Below the pieces are notes generated by a model. That model saw only the letters and a list, made by a program, of their open reading frames with translations, had not been told where the DNA came from and made no database searches. This document shows, piece after piece, positions 5,412 to 10,592 of a stretch of 10,592 nucleotides of DNA. How positions within the stretch are numbered: the stretch's first letter is position 1; each line of letters begins with the position of its first letter. The translations under genes were made by a program, and so were the position numbers. Source of the stretch: JACRBK01 sp964427955 (lineage in GTDB: Bacteria; Chloroflexota; Anaerolineae; Aggregatilineales; Aggregatilineaceae); the NCBI GenBank assembly GCA_964427955.1, contig CAYRWY010000186.1, forward strand, positions 1-10,592, read 5' to 3'.

Positions 5412-7067
5412 CTACGATCCCGCGCTGGCGACGGTGAAGGTCCCGGCCTCGACCTGGGCCTTGGCGTCCTGCGCGGGGAAGAAGTTGTAGTTGTAGCGCA
5501 GGGCCTGGGTGAATTCGGCCAGCGCCTCCTGGTTTTCGCCCTGGGCGGCGTAGGCCATGCCCTGCCAGTAGTACGACTCCTCGACGTAGGGGGTGGTGGC
5601 GATGGTCGCCTGGGCATAGGCCAGCACGTCGCTATAGCGGCCCGTGTAGAAAAAGGCTTCGTAGGGGCCGAACTGGTACCACAACATGCGCCAGGGCAGC
5701 CCGATGCGCAGCGCCTCGTCGAAAGCGGTCGCGGCGTGGTAATAGTCCTTGAGCTGGACGTAGGCCGTGCCCATGTTGAACCAGGCCCAGGGATCTTCAC
5801 GATCTTTGGAGGCTTCGGTCCGTGACACTTCGAGCGCCATCTGGTAGCCGTAGGCCGGATCGACGTACGATCCCAGCGCGGCGCGCAGATCCATCTCGCG
5901 CTCCGGCTTGTAGATCACGACAAAGACCCGGTTGAAGTGCCGCCAGTGATCGTCGAACAGGCTGTAGGCGGAGGGACGGCCCTGCTGGTTGTTGCTCCCC
6001 AGGAAACTGTCGAAAGTGAGGAACTGCTGCTGGGACTCGTCGTAGCCGATCAGCAGCACATAGTGGCCCATCCAATCCTCGCCCGCGGGCTGGATGCTCT
6101 CTTCGATCATCACCGGGAAGCCCGCCGCCAACAGCCGCTTGAGCAGCGTGACGTTGCCGCCGATGCGGTACAACGCCTTGGTGCCCAGGTTGGGATACAC
6201 CTGCTCGTTGACGTAACGCACCAACTGCCAGGGGCTGACATTCTTGTCTTCTTTGTCCGGTTTGAGCCACTTGGCCGCGACCTCTTCGTTGTTCATCCAG
6301 CCGTAATAACTGAGCGCCATCGTCAACGTGGTCGGGCCGCAGTTGTTCCAGCCCTGCTGCTCGTAGCGAATGCCGGTCAGCTTGTAGGACGACGGCAGCG
6401 GCACCTCGGTGGGCGGAACGAGCGGCGTGAAAGTCGGCAGCGCGGCCACGCTCTGCTGCGTCGGCGCGACGTAGACCGGCAGCGGGGTCGGCTGCGGCGT
6501 CACGTCCATCCCCACCGGAATCCCGCCGGTAGCGGTTGGCGCGAGGGTCGGCGTGGCGACCGGCGTGCCCGGCGCGGCGGGCGTCGTGCTGCCCGCCTGG
6601 GACAGATCCCCGGCGTCCGCCTGGGGCGTGATGGTATCCTGCTGCGGCGTCATCAACAGGTCTTGCGCGGCCTGGCTGTCGCTGGCCCCGCTGAGCGTGG
6701 GCAGCACCTCGAAGGGCACGGTGGGCTTGAGCGCCTCGAAGGGCGGGAACATGTCGATCAACCGCTGCTGGTAGCGCGGCTCCAGGTTGCGGAAGAAGGG
6801 CGGAAAGGCAATGATGAAAATGACCAGCATGACGACGCCGAACGCCAAAAAGGCCGCGGCCATCGCCAGCAGGGCCTTCGCCCAGCCCGGCATCCCGCCA
6901 TAGCGTCCGCGCCGCCGCGCCTGGGGTCGCCGGCGCTTGGAGCCGCCCGCCAGGGGCATATTCAAAGAGCCGGGCACACCCAGATGTTGAATATCGTTCG
7001 GGACGGTCGAGGAGAGTTTCTGCGTCGAGTCGTCCGAGGACGATTTGCCTGTTCGATTAGAGGTCAT
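5412..7067 (-). CDS. Membrane-anchored C39-like peptidase with TPR repeats
   Basis: Protein of 551 aa. Residues 1-60 are cytoplasmic and basic (KRRRPQARRRGR at 44-55), followed by one membrane helix at about 63-88. A long Thr/Pro/Ala linker (about 115-225) should carry the rest outside. The catalytic domain (about 228-390) has the C39-type signature QQGWNNCGPTTL with Cys243 and a candidate oxyanion Gln237/238. It also has GHYVLLIGYD with His335 and FDSF with Asp353, so a papain-like triad appears complete. Residues 425-530 contain two or three TPR-like helix pairs (DPWAWFNMGTAYVQLKDYYH; YYWQGMAYAAQGENQEALAE). Classic C39 peptidases remove double-glycine leaders inside bacteriocin ABC transporters. 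This protein has no ABC domain and belongs to the C39_2-like group, whose substrates are mostly unknown. AAGGAG (7080-7085) precedes the ATG by 12 nt. The substrate is unknown; an outside protein held by the TPRs is inference. Confidence 0.85.
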   Translation of the reverse strand: MTSNRTGKSSSDDSTQKLSSTVPNDIQHLGVPGSLNMPLAGGSKRRRPQARRRGRYGGMPGWAKALLAMAAAFLAFGVVMLVIFIIAFPPFFRNLEPRYQQRLIDMFPPFEALKPTVPFEVLPTLSGASDSQAAQDLLMTPQQDTITPQADAGDLSQAGSTTPAAPGTPVATPTLAPTATGGIPVGMDVTPQPTPLPVYVAPTQQSVAALPTFTPLVPPTEVPLPSSYKLTGIRYEQQGWNNCGPTTLTMALSYYGWMNNEEVAAKWLKPDKEDKNVSPWQLVRYVNEQVYPNLGTKALYRIGGNVTLLKRLLAAGFPVMIEESIQPAGEDWMGHYVLLIGYDESQQQFLTFDSFLGSNNQQGRPSAYSLFDDHWRHFNRVFVVIYKPEREMDLRAALGSYVDPAYGYQMALEVSRTEASKDREDPWAWFNMGTAYVQLKDYYHAATAFDEALRIGLPWRMLWYQFGPYEAFFYTGRYSDVLAYAQATIATTPYVEESYYWQGMAYAAQGENQEALAEFTQALRYNYNFFPAQDAKAQVEAGTFTVASAGS

Positions 7068-7079
7068 CGCTATACTTTG

Positions 7080-7085
7080 CTCCTT
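7080..7085 (-). promoter_or_regulatory. Shine-Dalgarno of the C39-like gene
   Basis: AAGGAG on the minus strand, 12 nt from ATG 7067. The spacing is a little long, but no other ATG with a better site is seen nearby. Confidence 0.5.
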
Positions 7086-7206
7086 CGCTCGCCGGGGGAC
7101 CTTCCTGCCCCAGGAAGCGATCTGGCCGCTGCGCGGGCCGGTCTGGACGATCCTGGTTCCGAAGAACGGCGCAGCTTACCTCATGGTGGATTTTGGTGGC
7201 GTGGGC

Positions 7207-7236
7207 ACTATAGCGCCTTTTGACCGAGTTTGCCAG
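7207..7236 (-). promoter_or_regulatory. Candidate promoter of the C39-like gene
   Basis: On the minus strand CTGGCA (plus 7231-7236) and TATAGT (plus 7207-7212) stand 18 bp apart, matching the sigma-70 hexamers at 4/6 and 5/6. This would give a leader of about 130 nt before the ATG at 7067. Confidence 0.4.
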
Positions 7237-7400
7237 AGTTGATTTCCACACGCCGGATAATCGGAGTATCGCACAGTCCGGGCAATTTCCACAGGGTTGC
7301 CCGCCTACGCTTGCCGGACGAATGGTGGGCGGTAGGCCCGCCCTGCCCCCAACGCTAAGCATTCAAATAGGAACGGCGAAGCTTAGCGCCTCTTATTATC

Positions 7401-7430
7401 TTAGCTTGCTTTTTTATATTCATCTATGAT
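7401..7430 (+). promoter_or_regulatory. Candidate promoter of the Trp-rich protein / radical SAM pair
   Basis: TTAGCT (7401-7406) and TATGAT (7425-7430) are 18 bp apart within the AT-rich stretch. The -10 matches at 5/6 and the -35 only at 3/6. It would give a leader of about 115 nt before ATG 7554. Confidence 0.35.
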
Positions 7431-7541
7431 TAAATCACAAGTAGCTTTCGCTGTTTTCCTTTGTCGCATTGCATGGTTGCCCAACACACGAACAGCCTGA
7501 CCAGATGGCTAGCCGGGGTGACGAGTGCCAGACGGCAATTT

Positions 7542-7546
7542 GGAGG
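7542..7546 (+). promoter_or_regulatory. Shine-Dalgarno GGAGG that fixes the start at 7554
   Basis: GGAGG stands 7 nt before ATG 7554. The longer frame from TTG 7461 or ATG 7473 has no SD and would add about 30 residues of unrelated composition, so 7554 is preferred. Confidence 0.75.
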
Positions 7547-7553
7547 CAACCTC

Positions 7554-7838
7554 ATGATTAACTGGGAAAGAACACCGTGGGAAATCAAACCGCCGCCCTG
7601 GCCGTGGCCGGATGGCGATCCTCCCTTCGATATCTGGTGGATCATCCGGGATAATCCGGTGATCATCGAACTGGACCCGCAACACAAGGTCCAGGTCTAC
7701 CAGGCGCTGGTCGATGCGTCGAACGCCCTACAGGCGCTGCGGATCGACATGACCAGACAATGCCAGGAAATCCAATTCAATGCCCAGAAACAAGTCGGCT
7801 CCATCATGGAGAAGCAGGTTCGATCTCGCAAAGGCTAA
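7554..7838 (+). CDS. Small Trp/Pro-rich protein, possible substrate of the adjacent radical SAM enzyme
   Basis: A 94-aa protein I do not recognise. All six Trp (4, 9, 16, 18, 28, 29) and nine Pro lie in residues 1-35, including IKPPPWPWPDGDPP (11-24) and FDIWWII (25-31). Residues 36-94 contain no Trp and look like one or two amphipathic helices (ELDPQHKVQVYQALVDASNA, then Gln/Lys-rich), with a single Cys69 and a basic C-terminus (KQVRSRKG). There is no signal peptide. The radical SAM gene begins 43 nt after the stop on the same strand, so the two are probably co-transcribed. A modified-peptide precursor with an N-terminal core and C-terminal follower is possible; bottromycin precursors have that order. 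A partner or scaffold protein is an equal alternative, because 94 aa with a long helical part need not be a precursor. Confidence 0.7.
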   Translation: MINWERTPWEIKPPPWPWPDGDPPFDIWWIIRDNPVIIELDPQHKVQVYQALVDASNALQALRIDMTRQCQEIQFNAQKQVGSIMEKQVRSRKG

Positions 7839-7881
7839 GTAGTTTCGCTCGTCACCCCTACCAACCGGATGGAGATGAACC

Positions 7882-9471
7882 GTGCCCACGCGGCGAGTCG
7901 TGCTCATCGGCTTTCAGCAGCATCCCAACCTGGGATTGGGATACATGGCCGCCGTCTTGAACCAGCACGGCTTCGAGACGACCGTGCTCGATTTCTGCGA
8001 GCGCCCGGAGATCGTCCTCGACGCCATCACCCGGCTCGATCCGCTCATCGTGGGCCTGTCGGTCATCTTCCAATACTACACACCCGAATTCTCCGAACTG
8101 GCTTCATATCTGAAAGCGCACGGCGTGACGGCGCTGATCTGCGCGGGCGGGCATTACCCCAGCCTGCGCCCCGACGAAGTGTTGGAGGCCATGCCGGACC
8201 TCGACTGTATCGTGCGCTTCGAGGGCGAATTCACCCTGCTCGAACTGGCCCAACGGCTGGCCGGTGGACGCGATTGGCACGACGTCCGGAGCCTGGCCTA
8301 CCGGGACCAGGGCCAGATGGTGACCACGCCGCTGCGCCCGCTGATCGACGACCTGGACGAGCTGCCCTTCCCGATCCGGTTCTCGTACCTGGATACGCCG
8401 ATGGGCGTCAAGGCGACGAGCATCCTGGCCAGCCGGGGCTGCCCGCGCGCCTGCTCGTTTTGCAGCATCCGGCGGTTCTACGCGATTCCGCAGGGGCGCA
8501 TCCGGCGCACGCGGTCGCCGCGGAACGTGGTCGCCGAGATGGACGAGTTGTTCACCACGCAGGGCGTCCGGATCTTCCTGTTTCAGGACGACGATTTCTC
8601 GCTCATGAGCCGCCGCGACCGGCAGTGGATCGAGGAATTTCGAGACCGCCTGGTCGAGTACCGTCTCGACCGGCAGGTGATCTGGAAGATTAGCTGCCGC
8701 GCCGACGAGATCGACCGCGACATCTTCACCGCGCTGAAAGCCGCCGGGCTGTACCTCGTCTACCTGGGCCTGGAATCCGGCAACGAGACCGGGCTGCGCA
8801 CCCTCAACAAGGGGATCACGGTCGCGCAGAATCGCGAGGCCGTGCACATTTTGCAAGAGATCGGGGTGCGCTTCAATTTCGGCTTCATGCTGTTCGACCC
8901 GTCGAGCACCATCGAGCGCGTGTTGGAGAACGTCCGCTTTCTGCGCGCCATCGACGACGGCACGGTGCCGCTCACGCTGGGCAAGATGATGCCGTATGCC
9001 GAAACGGACATCGAAGACGTGCTGCGCCGCGAAAATCGCCTGCGCGGGACTCGCTACCGCCCGGATTATACGTTTGTGGACGCGCGCCTCACCGGCTGGT
9101 TCGACTATCTCTGGCACGTTCTGCGCGGCTGGATTTCCGGATCGGACTCGCTGCTCAACCAGTTGAAGTGGTCGCGCACCGAACTTGACGTCATGCAGCG
9201 TTTTTTTCCCGACACGCCCGGGCTGGACGAACACCGGGAGCGAATCACCCTGCTGATCCAACATTATAACGACATCTTCTGCCACGTGATCGAGGATTCG
9301 GCCCCATTTTTCGCGGCGCCCCGCGGCTCGCGCCAGCAGGAGTTATTCCGCCTCCAGCAGGCCGCCCAGTCCCACCAGCAGTGGCTGGCCGACCACCTGC
9401 ACAGCCAGCGCGACACCTTCTATGCCGGTACGGAGTTTCCCCCGGTCGCGCTGCCCGCCGACGAGATCTAG
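7882..9471 (+). CDS. B12-binding-domain radical SAM protein
   Basis: Protein of 529 aa with GTG start; GGAG (7871-7874) lies 7 nt upstream. Residues about 5-145 form a Rossmann-like domain of the cobalamin-binding type, with NLGLGYMAAVLNQHGFETTV, GLSVIFQYY and CAGGHYPSLRPDE. No canonical DxHxxG motif is seen, as is common in this enzyme class. The radical SAM core (about 178-380) has the cluster motif RGCPRACSFCSI (C187, C191, C194), the glycine-rich GLESGNETGLRTLNKGI (296-312) and FGFMLFDPSST (333-343). The tail (385-529) is helical and Gln/His-rich with no recognised domain. Enzymes of this build use S-adenosylmethionine, a 4Fe-4S cluster and often cobalamin for methylation or ring-forming chemistry on peptides, lipids or pigments. 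The substrate cannot be read from sequence; the adjacent Trp-rich protein is the best local candidate. Start codon and pairing suggest translation in one operon. Confidence 0.88.
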   Translation: MPTRRVVLIGFQQHPNLGLGYMAAVLNQHGFETTVLDFCERPEIVLDAITRLDPLIVGLSVIFQYYTPEFSELASYLKAHGVTALICAGGHYPSLRPDEVLEAMPDLDCIVRFEGEFTLLELAQRLAGGRDWHDVRSLAYRDQGQMVTTPLRPLIDDLDELPFPIRFSYLDTPMGVKATSILASRGCPRACSFCSIRRFYAIPQGRIRRTRSPRNVVAEMDELFTTQGVRIFLFQDDDFSLMSRRDRQWIEEFRDRLVEYRLDRQVIWKISCRADEIDRDIFTALKAAGLYLVYLGLESGNETGLRTLNKGITVAQNREAVHILQEIGVRFNFGFMLFDPSSTIERVLENVRFLRAIDDGTVPLTLGKMMPYAETDIEDVLRRENRLRGTRYRPDYTFVDARLTGWFDYLWHVLRGWISGSDSLLNQLKWSRTELDVMQRFFPDTPGLDEHRERITLLIQHYNDIFCHVIEDSAPFFAAPRGSRQQELFRLQQAAQSHQQWLADHLHSQRDTFYAGTEFPPVALPADEI

Positions 9472-9505
9472 CGAGTCCCCGCCCCGACGCAAAAGTAAAA
9501 AACCT

Positions 9506-9534
9506 TTGACTTTTGACCTTCCGTCTCGTAAAAT
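9506..9534 (+). promoter_or_regulatory. Strong sigma-70-like promoter of the EF-G-like gene
   Basis: TTGACT (9506-9511), a 17-bp spacer and TAAAAT (9529-9534) match the consensus at 5/6 and 5/6 with ideal spacing. An A-rich tract lies just upstream (9491-9502). Transcription would begin near 9541, leaving a leader of about 90 nt. This is the best promoter in the window, fitting a translation-factor gene. Confidence 0.75.
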
Positions 9535-9617
9535 CACTTGGCTCGAATTATCAGTCGATTGGGTATTCCCGGTGGCGCAGGGCGCTGCTGTTATTTCGGT
9601 TTGAACGACATAAATTT

Positions 9618-9622
9618 GGAGG
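9618..9622 (+). promoter_or_regulatory. Shine-Dalgarno GGAGG of the EF-G-like gene
   Basis: GGAGG 9 nt before ATG 9632, after an AT-rich stretch; supports this start. Confidence 0.7.
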
Positions 9623-9631
9623 CACTACCTA

Positions 9632-10318
9632 ATGAAAGAATACACATCCGATCGCGTAAGGAACATCGCCCTTGTAGGCCACCAGGGGGCCGGCAAGACC
9701 AGCCTGGCCGAAAGCCTGCTGTTCAATACCGGCGCGATCACCCGGATGGGCAAGATCGAAGAACGCAACACCGTAACCGACTTCGACGAAGACGAACGCG
9801 CTCGCACGCTCTCGATTTACACCGCCTTGATCGCCCTCGAACACCGTGACTATAAGGTCAACGTCTTGGACGCACCGGGCTATGTAGACTTCATGGGCGA
9901 AGCGAAAAATGCCGTGCGAGTGGCCGATACGGCAGTGGTACTGGTGGACTCAGTCGCGGGACCTGAAGTCGGGACCGAACTGGCTATCGATTACGCCAAA
10001 GAATTCGGCCTGCCGATTGTCATCGTGGTCAACAAGATGGACCGCGAAAATGCCAACTTCAATACCGTGCTGAGTGCCGTCCGCGAACGTTTTCCGCACA
10101 AGCGTTTTGTGCCGGTGGTGCTGCCGATCGGATCACAGGCCGATCTGAAGGGCGTGGTCAACCTGCTCACCCAAAAAGCGCACCTCGGCGCAGGGAAAGA
10201 AGCCAGCGCCATCCCGGCGGATCTGGCCGACGACGTAGAAGCCGCAGAGGATGACCGCCCCCCAACGGAAGACCTCGACCACGCCGGCCGAGCGAAGCAG
10301 GGACACCAGTGTCCCTGA
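9632..10318 (+). CDS. Elongation factor G-like GTPase, N-terminal part only, broken at about 10247
   Basis: The frame gives 228 aa, against about 690 for EF-G. EF-G is the GTPase that drives translocation on the ribosome; the EF-G2-like branch has less defined roles. GTPase motifs are clear: G1 GHQGAGKT (16-23), the switch I region ERARTLSI (55-62), G3 DAPGYVDFMGE (80-90) and G4 NKMD (134-137). G5 is probably GSQ (167-169). Tyr84 stands where canonical EF-G has the catalytic His of DTPGH, which supports the EF-G2-like branch. The G-domain insert begins (GVVNLLTQKAHLGAGKEASA) and family-like sequence holds to DLADDVEAA (197-205). After that, residues 206-228 are unrelated and a stop follows. 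The remaining sequence to the window end is read on the other strand as a metal ATPase, so the C-terminal two thirds are missing through misassembly or rearrangement. Promoter and SD upstream are intact. Confidence 0.8.
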   Translation: MKEYTSDRVRNIALVGHQGAGKTSLAESLLFNTGAITRMGKIEERNTVTDFDEDERARTLSIYTALIALEHRDYKVNVLDAPGYVDFMGEAKNAVRVADTAVVLVDSVAGPEVGTELAIDYAKEFGLPIVIVVNKMDRENANFNTVLSAVRERFPHKRFVPVVLPIGSQADLKGVVNLLTQKAHLGAGKEASAIPADLADDVEAAEDDRPPTEDLDHAGRAKQGHQCP

Positions 10319-10592
10319 TCCGAGAATGATGACGGCCGTCAAGATGCGGGCCACGTTGTAGCAGAAGGCGAAGAACAGGTTCTGCCTGATGTGCCGCAGC
10401 GTCAGGCGGCTCAGGGCGATGGCGCGCACCACCGCCAGCGGGTCGCCGCTGACCAGCGTGATGTCGCCGGCCTCGATGGCGATGTCGGTACCGGTGCCGA
10501 GCGCCAGCGCGACCGCCGCCGCGGCGAGCGCCGGGGCGTCGTTGATGCCGTCGCCGACCATCGCCACCCGCAGCCCCTGCGCCTGCAGGGCC
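10133..10592 (-). CDS. C-terminal part of a P1B-type metal-transporting ATPase, 5' end outside the window
   Basis: The minus-strand frame is open at the window edge. It begins ALQAQGLRVAMVGDGINDAP, carrying the conserved GDGxNDxP of the P-type ATPase hinge (10532-10555). GTGTDIAIEAGDITL and IRQNLFFAFCYN (to 10355) follow, as in copper or heavy-metal exporters near the YN of the transmembrane metal site. Family-like sequence stops about there. The next residues (ILTAVIILGSGTLVSLL and FRWGAVILCGFYVV) are hydrophobic but do not resemble the usual MxxSS-containing last helix. From 10246 down to the stop at 10133 the frame is simply antisense to the EF-G-like gene. The true C-terminus is therefore not known from this window. 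The metal cannot be named, because the CPx motif lies upstream of the window. The ORF end is an artefact of the junction in either explanation. Confidence 0.6.
   Translation of the reverse strand, partial: ALQAQGLRVAMVGDGINDAPALAAAAVALALGTGTDIAIEAGDITLVSGDPLAVVRAIALSRLTLRHIRQNLFFAFCYNVARILTAVIILGSGTLVSLLRSAGVVEVFRWGAVILCGFYVVGQIRRDGAGFFPCAEVRFLGEQVDHALQIGL
10298..10317. repeat. Perfect 9-bp inverted repeat near the junction
   Basis: CAGGGACAC (10298-10306) and GTGTCCCTG (10309-10317) with a 2-nt centre. It lies in the 100-bp stretch that matches neither the EF-G-like gene nor the recognisable ATPase part. Confidence 0.7.

Larger units (their letters stand above)
7237..7553. other. Non-coding divergent region with hairpins and an AT-rich stretch
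   Basis: No convincing gene. Two stem-loops are visible: GGGCGG (7327-7332) with CCGCCC (7338-7343), and CGCTAAGC (7353-7360) with GCTTAGCG (7381-7388) around a 20-nt loop. The stretch 7389-7440 is markedly AT-rich in GC-rich surroundings. The region must hold the start signals of the plus-strand pair beginning at 7554 and perhaps a structured leader. Confidence 0.5.

Noticed and set aside
5937..7223. Plus-strand frame of 428 codons opposite the C39-like gene
   Set aside because: Arg/Gly-rich antisense text; the minus strand encodes an intact peptidase with full catalytic motifs.
7045..7242. Plus-strand 65-codon frame upstream of the C39-like gene
   Set aside because: No SD, no neighbours to pair with, and it overlaps the likely promoter and start of the minus-strand gene.
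7242..7293. Two TTTCCACA motifs considered as DnaA boxes
   Set aside because: They differ from TTATNCACA at two positions, number only two, and no replication genes are nearby.
7461..7553. Upstream extension of the Trp-rich protein from TTG 7461 or ATG 7473
   Set aside because: No SD for either, and unrelated residue composition; GGAGG at 7542-7546 supports ATG 7554.
8104..9285. Minus-strand frame of 393 codons opposite the radical SAM gene
   Set aside because: Antisense shadow; the plus strand has the Cys motif and B12-domain pattern.

Overview
The window is GC-rich bacterial DNA with dense, mostly short-spaced genes. A TadE/pilin-like N-terminus, a membrane-anchored C39-like peptidase fused to TPRs with Thr/Pro-rich linkers, a MurJ that lacks the proteobacterial arginines, and an EF-G2-like GTPase together suggest an Anaerolineae-like member of the Chloroflexota. 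That placement is inference from gene style and was not tested by phylogeny.

Layout. Bases 1-73 hold the 3' tail of an upstream gene. Two plus-strand surface or envelope genes follow. The first (122-1276) has a prepilin-like N-terminus and carries two copies of a Cys-His...His...His-Gly module. The second (1362-2399) is a single-span membrane protein of unknown function. They converge on a minus-strand hypothetical gene (2541-3098), with one good intrinsic terminator for each direction between them. The minus strand then carries murJ (lipid II flippase family, 3193-4926) and a C39-like/TPR membrane protein (5412-7067). The gap between these two is filled by a roughly 411-bp structure with 24-bp terminal inverted repeats and nested GC-rich palindromes, which looks like a non-autonomous MITE-type element.

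A leader of about 490 bp containing hairpins and an AT-rich stretch separates the minus-strand block from a plus-strand pair. The first member is a 94-aa protein whose first 35 residues contain all six of its Trp and nine Pro (7554-7838). The second, 43 nt downstream, is a 529-aa protein with a B12-binding-like domain followed by a radical SAM domain (7882-9471). This pair is the most interesting candidate for an undescribed system: a possible peptide or partner protein with a cobalamin-dependent radical SAM enzyme, with its Trp/Pro-rich part at the N-terminus and a helical 'follower' behind it.

The last kilobase starts with a strong promoter and an EF-G-like GTPase (9632 onward). EF-G similarity stops abruptly near 10247, and the remainder encodes, on the opposite strand, the C-terminal part of a P1B-type metal ATPase. 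The abrupt change, together with a perfect 9-bp inverted repeat at 10298-10317, points to a chimeric contig end or a real rearrangement. Neither gene end there should be trusted without read support.
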